In this document: positions 28,049 through 36,817 of the stretch, in pieces
Layout: each line of letters opens with the position of its first letter
How positions within the stretch are numbered: the stretch's first letter is position 1
The notes under the pieces: model-generated
What the model saw: the letters and a program-made list of their open reading frames with translations, nothing else
The model's database searches: none
What the model was told of the DNA's origin: nothing
Made by a program: the position numbers and the translations under genes
Assembly (NCBI RefSeq): GCF_000760595.1
Contig: NZ_BBNM01000013.1
Location: forward strand, 31,966-95,965
Length of the DNA stretch: 64,000 nucleotides
Source: Acinetobacter soli
GTDB taxonomy: Bacteria; Pseudomonadota; Gammaproteobacteria; Pseudomonadales; Moraxellaceae
Reading direction: 5' to 3'

Positions 28049-28975
28049 ATGAAATTTTCAATGAATTCGGTACAAACAGGATCCCTATGTGCCATTTTTG
28101 CTGCTTTTTTATTCAGCACCAAAGCCATTTTTATCAAACAGGCTTACGCCCTCTCTCCTTTGGTTGATGCAACCACCTTAATGGTGCTTCGAATGGGAAG
28201 TGCTTTACCCTTCTTTATACTTATTTGCTGGTTAAATCGGCATCATAATCAAGGCATTCATATAAAAGATTGGCTCATTTTAGTTTTTGCTGGGCTATTG
28301 GGCTATTATTTCGCCAGCTGGTTAGACTTTGTGGGGCTGATGTTTATTAGTGCTTCACTTGAACGCATTATTTTATTTTTGTATCCCACGCTCACTGTTT
28401 TGGCCTCAAGTTTAATTTATCGTCAAAAATTAAATGCAAAAACTTGGTTTGCCATTTTTTTGAGTTATGGAGGAACGGTTCTGGTCATGCTACAAGAAGG
28501 CAAAATCGCACCAAGTCAGGGCAATCTGTGGATCGGCTGTAGCGTCGTATTTGCCAGTGCCGTCGCGTTTGCAGCGTATTTATTATTGACCCCTCATCTT
28601 ATTAAAAAATTTGGTTCATGGAATTTTAACGGTTTGGCGCTGAGCGTGGCCTGCGTAGGCACACTGCTTCATTTTATCATTGGCACTACACACCCTATAG
28701 ACACACTCATGCAGTTGCCAACCGGTGTTTGGCTATATGGCATTGGTCTTGGTTTTTTCGTTATCGTTTTACCAACGGCTTTATTAATGCAAAGTATTCA
28801 ACGCCTGGGGGCTTCACAGTCTGCCATGATTGCCTCAATTGGCCCCATTCTCACCATTATACTGGCTGTCTTGTTTCTCAATGAGCATTTAAATCTTTGG
28901 CAATGGATCGGATGTGGGCTCAATATCGTGGGTGTTTTAATGATTAGCTTAGGCAAAAGCCGATTAAAACATTAA
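28049..28975 (+). CDS. DMT-superfamily (EamA) transporter
   Basis: A 308-residue inner-membrane protein with ten predicted helices in two EamA repeats, the pattern of drug/metabolite exporters: GSLCAIFAAFLFSTKAIFIKQAY in the first, then LERIILFLYPTLTVLASSLIYRQKL, and the second repeat ending ASIGPILTIILAVLFLNEHLNLWQWIG. The substrate cannot be inferred. The last bases overlap the end of the convergent soxR by 4 nt. An alternative start lies 12 nt downstream. Confidence 0.85.
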   Translation: MKFSMNSVQTGSLCAIFAAFLFSTKAIFIKQAYALSPLVDATTLMVLRMGSALPFFILICWLNRHHNQGIHIKDWLILVFAGLLGYYFASWLDFVGLMFISASLERIILFLYPTLTVLASSLIYRQKLNAKTWFAIFLSYGGTVLVMLQEGKIAPSQGNLWIGCSVVFASAVAFAAYLLLTPHLIKKFGSWNFNGLALSVACVGTLLHFIIGTTHPIDTLMQLPTGVWLYGIGLGFFVIVLPTALLMQSIQRLGASQSAMIASIGPILTIILAVLFLNEHLNLWQWIGCGLNIVGVLMISLGKSRLKH

Positions 28976-29457
28976 TCTTCTGCTTCAAGTGGTTCAATGC
29001 GATATTGAATCTTCTGAAAATGTGCTCCATTTGACTGGCTCGCATAGTAATCATCAGGATTACGTAGCGGACATTGATCAAGCGATAAACATCCACAACC
29101 AATACACCAGTCCAGTTGCTGTCTAATCTGCAATAAGGTCTGAATTTTCTCTTCGAGTTGATTTTTCCAGAGATTAGACATCTTTTCCCAATCTTGTTTA
29201 GATGCCATTTTTCGATCAGGTAAGACCGAAAATGCTTGTTTAACCTCTTCAAGACTGATACCCACCAACTGCGCTACTTTAATAATGGCGATACGTCTGA
29301 GCATCGAACGCACATATCGGCGTTGATTGCCGTTAGTTCGAATACTCCAGATCAATTGTTTTTCTTCGTAAAATCGTATTGTAGAGACACTTACCCCACT
29401 ACGTTTAGCCAACTCTCCAATCGTGATGAATTGTTGTGCTAAATTTTCTTGCTTCAA
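28972..29457 (-). CDS. soxR: Redox-sensing transcriptional activator SoxR
   Basis: MerR-family regulator with a [2Fe-2S] cluster that activates target promoters when oxidised by redox-cycling compounds. The 161-residue protein has the winged-helix start ITIGELAKRSGVSVSTIRFYE, a dimerisation helix and the cluster motif CIGCGCLSLDQC with cysteines at 118, 121, 123 and 129, matching E. coli SoxR within one residue. The start is a TTG only 8 nt from the SoxR operator, so its transcript must start in or just beyond the operator. No soxS lies nearby. Confidence 0.95.
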   Translation of the reverse strand: MKQENLAQQFITIGELAKRSGVSVSTIRFYEEKQLIWSIRTNGNQRRYVRSMLRRIAIIKVAQLVGISLEEVKQAFSVLPDRKMASKQDWEKMSNLWKNQLEEKIQTLLQIRQQLDWCIGCGCLSLDQCPLRNPDDYYASQSNGAHFQKIQYRIEPLEAED

Positions 29458-29461
29458 TCGC

Positions 29462-29492
29462 TTGACCTCAAGTTAACTTGAGCTTTGATACT
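29462..29492 (+). promoter_or_regulatory. SoxR-dependent promoter with SoxR box
   Basis: TTGACC (29462-29467) and GATACT (29487-29492) are 19 nt apart, the overlong spacing typical of MerR-type promoters. The near-perfect palindrome CCTCAAGTTAACTTGAGC (29466-29483) fills the spacer and matches the known SoxR box (CCTCAAGTTAACTTGAGG). It points rightward to the RidA-like and MFS genes. Confidence 0.9.
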
Positions 29493-29522
29493 AGCATTTA
29501 ATTTAATCATCTTTATATTCTC

Positions 29523-29942
29523 ATGTCATTCAAATCTAAACATTGTTTTCAAATCATTAACCCTGAAACGTTATATAATCCCCAAGCATTTGCTTATAAC
29601 CATGTTGTAGAAGTTAGAAATTTTCAGCGAATCTTACATATTGCAGGTCAAGGTGGTGAAAATCATGCTGGTGAATTTTCACATGATTTTTCTGAACAAG
29701 TATGGCAAGCATTTCACAATATCGAACGAGCGCTTAACCATATCAATGCCTCTATCACTAACATCGCAGTGTTACGCCTGTTGATTGTGAATCATGATAC
29801 GACCAAACATAAGATCGTGATTAAAATCATGCAGACATTATGGCCTGAACAGAATTTCCCAGCCTGCACACTTATTCCTGTGACAGGACTGGCATTACCG
29901 AATATGCAATTTGAAGTTGAAGCAACTGCGTATACCCATTGA
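29523..29942 (+). CDS. RidA-like (YjgF/YER057c/UK114) protein
   Basis: A 139-residue member of the Rid superfamily fold. RidA itself deaminates reactive enamine/imine intermediates with a key arginine in the FPARS motif; here the corresponding stretch reads FPACTLIPV with Cys115, so that arginine is absent and RidA-type deaminase activity is doubtful. The gene sits about 30 nt downstream of the SoxR promoter and 14 nt before the MFS gene, so it should be induced by redox-active compounds. Its function may lie in modifying or binding the exported substrate; this is inference. Confidence 0.8.
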   Translation: MSFKSKHCFQIINPETLYNPQAFAYNHVVEVRNFQRILHIAGQGGENHAGEFSHDFSEQVWQAFHNIERALNHINASITNIAVLRLLIVNHDTTKHKIVIKIMQTLWPEQNFPACTLIPVTGLALPNMQFEVEATAYTH

Positions 29943-29956
29943 TATGAGAGAATTTT

Positions 29957-31153
29957 ATGCAAGAAACATCTGATATTAGCCAGAATAAAAAATTACTTTG
30001 GTTGATGGCGCTTGCATGTGGTCTGACTGCGGGCGCAAACTACTTTTGCCAACCACTAATCAATTCGATTCAACATGCCTTTGGGGTTACCACAGCCCAA
30101 GCCCAGTTAACCGTTACCTTTGCGCAAATGTCGTATGCTTTTGGCCTACTTTTGATTGTGCCTCTGGGCGATATTGTCAATAAAACCAAATTCATTCCGT
30201 TATTGATGGCCTTGGCTGGTGTAGGACTTTTGATCTGTGCTACATCCGTGAATTTAACCATGCTCTGGATCGGAACCGTGATTACGGGGCTGTTTTCAGT
30301 TGCAGCTCAAGTCTTGATTCCGTTTGCCACCATGACCGTGCGGCCTGAAAAAATAGGCGAAGTGGTTGGATTCTTAATGAGTGGATTGCTGGTTGGCATT
30401 TTACTTTCGACCAGCTTGTCAGGGTTACTGTCGCAATTGGTCCATTGGAAACTGATTTATGTGGTTAGTGCAGTACTCATCTTTATTTTAGCCTTTAAAC
30501 TAAAATCCGAACTGCCTTATGCCATGCGCATTCGAATGAAATACAGCGATGTATTTAAATCGATGGCTGAACTGTTGGTGAGTGAAAAGCGTTTATCGAT
30601 TCGGGCCTATGCAGGCGCGGGTGCATTTGCTTCGATGAGTGTGATTTTCTCGACCATTGCCGTGTATCTGTCTTCCGCACCCTTTCATTTACAAGATATG
30701 TGGATTGGCTTGGTGAGTTTGGTGGGAGTATTTGGGGCTTTGTCTTCTCAGTTTGTAGGGAAGTATGCCGATCGTGGTTACGGAACGCTGTTTACTTTTC
30801 TGGGCTGTGGTTTCTTAATTTTAAGCTGGGTGATCTTTTATTTTTCTTCAGCTGGATTGGGGCTGTATTTAATTGGCTTTGCCACGACGAATCTCGGTTT
30901 GGCATTTGTGCATTCGTGCAATCAAAATATTATTTTTCGAATTCGTCCCAATGCCAAATCTCGCCTAAATGCCATTTATATGACGCTATATTTTGGTGGC
31001 GCTGCAACAGGTTCTGCGATTGGTACATACGCATGGAATCATGGTGGATGGATATATACCTGCATGGCAGGTTTGGCACTGGCCGTCTTTGCCACCTTCT
31101 TTGCGCTTTTAGATTATTTGCTGTATCGGAATAAAAAACCCAATGTGGCGTGA
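29957..31153 (+). CDS. Major facilitator superfamily exporter, SoxR-regulated
   Basis: A 398-residue inner-membrane transporter with twelve predicted helices. The N-terminal half has the MFS loop GDIVNKTKFIPLLM, the second half the related QFVGKYADRGYG. Its start follows GAGAGAA. It is the second gene behind the SoxR promoter. In bacteria without soxS, SoxR is known to control export and detoxification of redox-active compounds directly, so a role in phenazine/quinone/dye efflux is likely but not proven. Confidence 0.85.
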   Translation: MQETSDISQNKKLLWLMALACGLTAGANYFCQPLINSIQHAFGVTTAQAQLTVTFAQMSYAFGLLLIVPLGDIVNKTKFIPLLMALAGVGLLICATSVNLTMLWIGTVITGLFSVAAQVLIPFATMTVRPEKIGEVVGFLMSGLLVGILLSTSLSGLLSQLVHWKLIYVVSAVLIFILAFKLKSELPYAMRIRMKYSDVFKSMAELLVSEKRLSIRAYAGAGAFASMSVIFSTIAVYLSSAPFHLQDMWIGLVSLVGVFGALSSQFVGKYADRGYGTLFTFLGCGFLILSWVIFYFSSAGLGLYLIGFATTNLGLAFVHSCNQNIIFRIRPNAKSRLNAIYMTLYFGGAATGSAIGTYAWNHGGWIYTCMAGLALAVFATFFALLDYLLYRNKKPNVA

Positions 31154-31158
31154 GAAAC

Positions 31159-31183
31159 ATCCCCAATTGCACAATTTGGGGAT
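31159..31183. terminator. Hairpin at the end of the SoxR-controlled operon
   Basis: ATCCCCAA and TTGGGGAT form a stem, extended by ATTG/CAAT pairing; only a short T-run follows, so it may be a weak terminator or transcript-stabilising hairpin. Confidence 0.5.
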
Positions 31184-31244
31184 TTAGCATAAACCGCGTA
31201 TAATTTATGCCCTCGTTGCACACTCATTGTTTGGATCTGTTTTC

Positions 31245-32252
31245 ATGAAATCATCACTAGAGACGTTAAAGCCCCGTATTTCGGTTGCCCCGATGATGGA
31301 TTGGACGACCAAAGACTACCGCTTTTTTGCTCGCCTATTTAATCCGAATGTGGTGTTGTATACCGAAATGGTCACGACAGGCGCGATTTTATTTGGTGAT
31401 GCCAAACGCCATCTCGATTATAGTCATGAAGAACACCCTATTGTGCTACAACTGGGTGGTTCCAATCCCAAAGATCTGGCCGAATGTACCAAAATGGCAC
31501 AAGATTGGGGCTATGATGAAGTCAATCTCAATGTTGGCTGTCCAAGTGACCGTGTACAAAACAATAAAATTGGCGCATGTCTGATGGCAGAACCCGATCT
31601 CGTGGCCGAATGTATTGCACAAATGCAACAGGTCGTTGATATTCCTGTACACGTTAAGCATCGTATTGGCATTGATGACATGCAGTCTTACGATGAAATG
31701 CTGAATTTTGTAGATACCGTGGCAAAGACTGGCTGCCGCCATTTTGTTGTCCATGCCAGAATTGCCATACTTAAAGGGTTATCGCCTAAAGAAAACCGTG
31801 AAATTCCGCCGCTACGCTACGAAGATGTTTATCGACTCAAACAAGAACGCCCAAATCTCTTTATCGAAATCAATGGTGGCATTAAAAGCGTTGCAGAAAC
31901 ACAGCAGCATTTACGACATGTTGATGGCGTGATGATTGGTCGCGAAGCGTATCATAATCCTTACCTACTGGCAGAACTCGGGCAGTTGTGGAACCTGACG
32001 CCTCCAGATCGATTTGAAATCATGCACAAAATGCTCCCATATATCGAACAACGATTGACTGAAGGTGCACCACTGTCAATTATCACGCGCCACATTTTAG
32101 GCCTGTTCCAGAACTTGCCGGGTGCACGTAAATGGCGACAAGCATTAAGTGGTGGAAACGCCAAAACTCTGCATGATATCGATCGGGCACTGCATCAGAT
32201 GGCAGAAAGCTTAAGCCGTCGCGATACGGTCAGTATTGAGCAAAGTGTTTAA
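31245..32252 (+). CDS. dusA: tRNA-dihydrouridine(20/20a) synthase
   Basis: FMN enzyme reducing uridine 20/20a in the tRNA D-loop. The 335-residue protein shows the DusA start RISVAPMMDWTTKDYRFFAR, the catalytic cysteine C99 in NVGCPSDRVQ, VKHRIGIDDMQSY, HARIAILKGLSPKENREIPPL and GVMIGREAYHNPY. The ATG at 31245 fits the family; an upstream TTG in frame adds six residues without support. The 5' end of dusA is a frequent integration site for phages and islands in gammaproteobacteria; here it is intact with no inserted element. Confidence 0.95.
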   Translation: MKSSLETLKPRISVAPMMDWTTKDYRFFARLFNPNVVLYTEMVTTGAILFGDAKRHLDYSHEEHPIVLQLGGSNPKDLAECTKMAQDWGYDEVNLNVGCPSDRVQNNKIGACLMAEPDLVAECIAQMQQVVDIPVHVKHRIGIDDMQSYDEMLNFVDTVAKTGCRHFVVHARIAILKGLSPKENREIPPLRYEDVYRLKQERPNLFIEINGGIKSVAETQQHLRHVDGVMIGREAYHNPYLLAELGQLWNLTPPDRFEIMHKMLPYIEQRLTEGAPLSIITRHILGLFQNLPGARKWRQALSGGNAKTLHDIDRALHQMAESLSRRDTVSIEQSV

Positions 32253-32261
32253 ATCAAAATA

Positions 32262-32292
32262 GTGCCATGACTTACGGTTTTCGTCATGGCAC
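32262..32292. terminator. Hairpin downstream of dusA
   Basis: Perfect 9-bp stem GTGCCATGA/TCATGGCAC with a 13-nt loop, followed by TTCTTTAT. Likely terminator of dusA, though the T-run is interrupted. Confidence 0.55.
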
Positions 32293-32400
32293 TTCTTTAT
32301 GTGCTTCGTACAAACAATTGTCTAAAAAATCTTCATTCATCTTTTTTTTCACAGCACTAAGCGTCTGATTTAACGTGCAACTGATTTAAAAATAATCACT

Positions 32401-32429
32401 TTGTGAAATATTATTACATAGCTTAAAAA
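32401..32429 (+). promoter_or_regulatory. Possible promoter of the CHAP-like gene
   Basis: TTGTGA, 17 nt, TAAAAA in an AT-rich spacer about 90 nt before the gene. Each box matches four of six consensus positions, so this is a tentative call. Confidence 0.3.
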
Positions 32430-32519
32430 ATTCTTTAAGGTTCGACCTGTAGGATGAGCCGGTCAGGAAATTACATCATTTGCACAGCGACTTAAAAAAC
32501 GTAGGGATGAAGTTCAACC

Positions 32520-33020
32520 ATGATTTATGACGGACAAGCTGCCGATTATTATCCAACGCAAAGCACAACAGAAAGAACAATTATTGAATCTTCAAGCCGG
32601 TCATCTGGTCCGTTTTCTTTTTCCTCTGAAAAAGCAGGACGTAGTCAGATTGATGTGCATAAATTTGTCTCAAAATTACAAACAATGAGTGGATTTACCA
32701 GCACGGCAAAATGCGCCAAGATGGTTCGTATTGCCCTAGAATCTGCGGGCGCAAAGATCCAGAGCCATCCTGTCGCTGCTTCGGACTGGGGAGATACGTT
32801 AAAGAAAATTGGCTATCGCCAAATTCAACCTGCATTTGACCACCCAAAAGTCGGCGATATTTATATTATTAAGCGCACCAAAAACCATGTATATGGTCAT
32901 ATCGCAGGTTATAGTGGCAGCCAGTGGATTTCTGACTACAAACAACCGAGCTACAACGTATATCGCGATGATGACGTGAGCTACAGTTATTTTAGACCAG
33001 GCGCAGACGACGACAATTAA
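32520..33020 (+). CDS. CHAP/NlpC-P60-like putative peptidoglycan amidase
   Basis: A 166-residue protein without signal peptide. After a Ser/Thr-rich N-terminus (residues 10-40) comes a papain-fold pattern: catalytic cysteine C65 in TAKCAKMVRIALESAG, then VGDIYIIKRTKNHVYGHIAGY with H127, and SQWISDYKQPS with polar residue D139. This order (Cys, GHIA-type His, WISDxxQ) is that of CHAP amidases, including T6SS amidase effectors of the Tae2 type and phage endolysins; that comparison is from memory of the families. No holin, Rz or obvious immunity gene adjoins it. The upstream region is AT-rich and the C-terminus acidic. Confidence 0.65.
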   Translation: MIYDGQAADYYPTQSTTERTIIESSSRSSGPFSFSSEKAGRSQIDVHKFVSKLQTMSGFTSTAKCAKMVRIALESAGAKIQSHPVAASDWGDTLKKIGYRQIQPAFDHPKVGDIYIIKRTKNHVYGHIAGYSGSQWISDYKQPSYNVYRDDDVSYSYFRPGADDDN

Positions 33021-33034
33021 AGCGGATTATTTGT

Positions 33035-33820
33035 CTAAATTTGTGCGTGCTGTTTGATTTTGTGATTTTTCAGATCGAGCTTTTTAAGCACTTCTGCCAC
33101 GGCGACCATGGCAAAGCTTGATGTCACGACCACCGCAGAGCCATATCCGCCGCAGCGTAATCCCGCCGCTGCGCACACCTCTGCACTGGAAAATGGATTA
33201 TCAATCGAATAAATACAGGTAATGCCAAACTTCTCTTTGGGCTTTTTACAAATGCCTTTGGCCCGCAACTGACTTCTTAACTTGGCCAGCATCGGGTCTT
33301 GTTCGGTTTTAGACAAATCTGCAACGCGAATTTTAAGCGGATCCAGTTTTCCACCTGCTCCACCAGACACAATTAACGAAATCTTATTGAAACGACAGTG
33401 CAGCATCAGTGCAAGTTTGGCTTTGACATCATCAATACAATCCAGCACCACATCGGGTTGATCAGCCAATATATCTGCAACATTATCGGCCGATAAAAAA
33501 TCATCAATCACATTGACCTGAATTCGCGGGTTGATCTGACGGCAACGCTCTGCCATGATCGCTGCTTTTTCTTGCCCCAAGGTCGATGATAATGCAGGCA
33601 ACTGACGGTTAATATTCGATGCAGCCAGCACATCCATATCGACCAACGTTAATTGAGCAATTCCCGTGCGCGCCAAGGCTTCAACCGCCCAACTGCCCAC
33701 ACCACCAATTCCAATGACCATGACATGACTTTGTTCATAATGATGAAATGCTTCATCACCATAAATTTTGGCAACGCCTGCAAAACGGCGTTCATATTCA
33801 TCGTCGTGGAAGTCGGTCAT
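33035..33820 (-). CDS. tcdA: tRNA threonylcarbamoyladenosine dehydratase
   Basis: ThiF/E1-like enzyme that cyclises t6A37 of tRNA to ct6A at ATP cost. The 261-residue protein has YERRFAGVAKIYGDEA at the N-terminus, the ATP site VIGIGGVGSWAVEALARTGI, VDMDVLAASNINRQLPA, the arginine finger region and a CGGYGSAVVVTSSFAMV C-terminal part. The ATG at 33820 (MTDFHDDEYERRF) is the family-like start. Confidence 0.92.
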   Translation of the reverse strand: MTDFHDDEYERRFAGVAKIYGDEAFHHYEQSHVMVIGIGGVGSWAVEALARTGIAQLTLVDMDVLAASNINRQLPALSSTLGQEKAAIMAERCRQINPRIQVNVIDDFLSADNVADILADQPDVVLDCIDDVKAKLALMLHCRFNKISLIVSGGAGGKLDPLKIRVADLSKTEQDPMLAKLRSQLRAKGICKKPKEKFGITCIYSIDNPFSSAEVCAAAGLRCGGYGSAVVVTSSFAMVAVAEVLKKLDLKNHKIKQHAQI

Positions 33821-33892
33821 ACGGCTCAAATCAGTTCATTTTAAAGACGGCATATTTTACTGGTTTTAGCTGCCGATTGTTAGCCCAACAGT

Positions 33893-33923
33893 AAAGGCCT
33901 TTGTCATCATAACAAAGGCCTTT
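33893..33923. terminator. Hairpin between acnA and tcdA
   Basis: AAAGGCCTTTG and CAAAGGCCTTT form an 11-bp stem around a 9-nt loop. It lies just after the acnA stop and probably ends acnA transcripts. Confidence 0.7.
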
Positions 33924-33944
33924 AAAAAGTGAACTAAAGTGTGT

Positions 33945-36698
33945 TTAAGCTGCAATCAGATTGCGCAGTACATAATGCAAAATACCGCCAGCTTTAAAGT
34001 ACTCAACTTCGTTCAGTGTATCGATACGACAGAGTACTTTGAAGCTCTCAGTCGATCCATCTTCACGCGTCACACTCACGTCAAGCTGTTGATGCGGCTG
34101 AATCTCGTCTGATAAACCAGAAATAGACAGCTCTTCTTTACCGGTCAGATTTAAAGATTGTCGTGTTTGACCATCGACAAACTGTAACGGCAAAACCCCC
34201 ATTCCAACCAGATTAGAACGGTGAATACGCTCAAAGCTTTCGGCAATGACTGCTTTTACACCCAGTAAATTGGTGCCTTTAGCAGCCCAGTCACGAGAGG
34301 AGCCCGTGCCGTACTCTTTACCTGCCACAATCACCAGTGGCGTGTGTTCCTCGGCATAACGCATGGCAGCATCATAGATCGCGAGTTTTTCACCGCTCGG
34401 AATATGCAAGGTGTTACCGCCCTCTTCGCCTCCCAGCATTTCATTTTTGATACGGATATTAGCAAAAGTACCGCGCATCATGACTTCATGATTGCCGCGT
34501 CGTGAACCGTAGGAGTTAAAATCTTTAGGTTCAATGCCATTTTCTTGGAGGTAGCGACCAGCAGGGCTGTCTTTCTTGATATTACCAGCAGGTGAAATAT
34601 GATCTGTGGTGACCGAATCGCCTAGCACGGCCAAAATACGTGCATGCTCAATATTCTGAATCGGCTCAGGTGGCTGATCGATTTTTTCAAAAAATGGAGG
34701 ATGCTGAATATAAGTTGAATCATCGGCCCACTCATAGGTTTTACTGTGTGGAATTTGAATTGATTGCCAACTTTCATCCCCTTCAAAAACATCTGCGTAT
34801 TCCTTGTGGAACATCTCGGTATCGACTTTTTGCAATACTGCTGCAATTTCTGCACTGCTTGGCCAAATGTCTTTGAGGTAAATATCTTCACCATTTTTGC
34901 CCTGACCTAAAGGCTCGGCGGTTAAATCTTTGCGAATGGTACCAGCCAGCCCATAAGCCACAACCAAAGGTGGTGAGGCAAGCCAGTTGGTTTTCACCAG
35001 CGGATGGACACGACCTTCAAAGTTTCGGTTACCCGATAGTACCGAGGCTACATTTAGATCATACTTCTGAATGGCCGCTTCAATTGGATCGGGTAAGGGT
35101 CCTGAGTTCCCAATGCAGGTTGTACAGCCATAACCCACCAGATTGTAGCCAAGCTGGTCAAGATAAGGTGTGAGTCCGGCAGCTGCCAAATATTCGGTGA
35201 CGACTTTTGAGCCCGGTGCCAGTGAACTTTTCACCCAAGGTTTACGTTGTAGGCCTTTTTCAATGGCTTTTTTCGCTAACAAACCTGCCGCGAGCATTAC
35301 GCTTGGGTTAGAGGTATTGGTACATGAGGTAATGGCAGAAATGACCACATCGCCATGATGAAGATCATAACGCTGTCCATCGAGTTCAAAATGCGGCTTA
35401 TCGGATTCATGATGACTTTCTTCAACATCTACCGCTGTACCACCGCCTTCATTTTCTAGGCGCTGTTTTTCAGGTTTGGCTGGTTGTAAGTTCAACTCGA
35501 CAGCGGCTTGAAATGCTGCTGGAACTTTTGACAATACCACTCGGTCTTGCGGACGTTTTGGGCCAGCCAAACTCGCCTCAACACTGGCCATATCAAGTGT
35601 TAGCGTATCGGTAAATACAGGCTCATCGCCAGTGTGACGCCATAATCCCTGCTCTTTGCTGTAATCCTCGACCAGTGCAATCCGCTCTGGATCGCGGCCT
35701 GTCAAACGCATGTATTCAAGGGTAATCTCATCGACTGGGAAGAATCCACAGGTCGCACCGTATTCTGGCGCCATATTGGCAATCGTAGCACGGTCTGCAA
35801 GTGGTAAATCTGCCAGTCCATCACCATAAAATTCCACAAACTTACCCACCACACCTTTCTGGCGCAGCATTTGCGTGACAGTCAATACAAGGTCGGTTGC
35901 GGTAATACCTTCTTTGAGTTTACCAGTCAGCTTGAAACCAATCACTTCTGGAATGAGCATGGAAATGGGTTGTCCCAACATGGCTGCTTCAGCTTCAATT
36001 CCGCCTACGCCCCAGCCTAATACGCCTAAACCATTGATCATGGTAGTATGCGAGTCGGTTCCGACCAATGTATCTGGAAAGGCATAGGTGTGCCCTTGTT
36101 CTGCATTGGTCCATACTGCCTGCGCCAGATATTCAAGGTTTACCTGATGACAAATACCCGTACCTGGCGGTACAACGCTGAAATTATTAAAGGCCGATTG
36201 TCCCCAGCGTAAAAATTGATAGCGTTCGCCGTTGCGTTGCATCTCAATTTCAACATTTTCTTCAAACGCATCGTCTGTGGCAAAATGATCGACCATTACC
36301 GAGTGATCAATGACCAGATCGACTGGTGAAAGCGGATTAATTTTTTCTGGATCACCTCCTGCCTTGGCCATCGCTGCACGCATCGCAGCCAAATCGACGA
36401 CAGCCGGAACACCAGTAAAGTCCTGCATGAGTACCCGTGCAGGTCGATATTGAATCTCCTGCTCAGAGGTTTTCGTTTTTTGCCAATCCACAAGTGCCTG
36501 AATATGGGCTTGCGTTACGGTGTGGTTATCTTCAAAGCGAAGTAGGTTTTCAAGCAGTACTTTTAGCGATTTTGGCAACTGCGCAAGATCACCCAATTGT
36601 TTTTCTGCCTGCGCCAGACTAAAAATTTGGTAATTACGACCTGAAACTTTTAATGTTTTTAATGCATTAAAACTGTTGATTTTACTATAGCTGGCCAT
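33945..36698 (-). CDS. acnA: Aconitate hydratase A
   Basis: Interconverts citrate and isocitrate in the TCA cycle. The 917-residue protein is of the AcnA/iron-regulatory-protein type. The [4Fe-4S] ligands are C459 ([11 protein letters not shown]) and C525/C528 ([13 protein letters not shown]), spaced exactly as in E. coli AcnA. The start [16 protein letters not shown] and the swivel domain with [20 protein letters not shown] and [15 protein letters not shown] are normal. A short Gln/Glu/Gly-rich insertion (around residues 400-430) precedes the first cysteine. It stands alone between hairpins. Confidence 0.96.
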   Translation of the reverse strand: MASYSKINSFNALKTLKVSGRNYQIFSLAQAEKQLGDLAQLPKSLKVLLENLLRFEDNHTVTQAHIQALVDWQKTKTSEQEIQYRPARVLMQDFTGVPAVVDLAAMRAAMAKAGGDPEKINPLSPVDLVIDHSVMVDHFATDDAFEENVEIEMQRNGERYQFLRWGQSAFNNFSVVPPGTGICHQVNLEYLAQAVWTNAEQGHTYAFPDTLVGTDSHTTMINGLGVLGWGVGGIEAEAAMLGQPISMLIPEVIGFKLTGKLKEGITATDLVLTVTQMLRQKGVVGKFVEFYGDGLADLPLADRATIANMAPEYGATCGFFPVDEITLEYMRLTGRDPERIALVEDYSKEQGLWRHTGDEPVFTDTLTLDMASVEASLAGPKRPQDRVVLSKVPAAFQAAVELNLQPAKPEKQRLENEGGGTAVDVEESHHESDKPHFELDGQRYDLHHGDVVISAITSCTNTSNPSVMLAAGLLAKKAIEKGLQRKPWVKSSLAPGSKVVTEYLAAAGLTPYLDQLGYNLVGYGCTTCIGNSGPLPDPIEAAIQKYDLNVASVLSGNRNFEGRVHPLVKTNWLASPPLVVAYGLAGTIRKDLTAEPLGQGKNGEDIYLKDIWPSSAEIAAVLQKVDTEMFHKEYADVFEGDESWQSIQIPHSKTYEWADDSTYIQHPPFFEKIDQPPEPIQNIEHARILAVLGDSVTTDHISPAGNIKKDSPAGRYLQENGIEPKDFNSYGSRRGNHEVMMRGTFANIRIKNEMLGGEEGGNTLHIPSGEKLAIYDAAMRYAEEHTPLVIVAGKEYGTGSSRDWAAKGTNLLGVKAVIAESFERIHRSNLVGMGVLPLQFVDGQTRQSLNLTGKEELSISGLSDEIQPHQQLDVSVTREDGSTESFKVLCRIDTLNEVEYFKAGGILHYVLRNLIAA

Positions 36699-36817
36699 GC
36701 GGTCATCCTCCGGTTGGCTATTTGTTTTTAAAGATTTTGTTTGATGTTTTTCTACTGTATGCCAGATTTGGACACACAGTGTTCAGTTTTGGTTATTGTT
36801 TTTAAGGATGTTGTTTT

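Noticed and set aside
31201..31300. dusA 5' end as an integration site for a genomic island
   Set aside because: dusA is intact with no integrase, direct repeat or foreign genes on either side.
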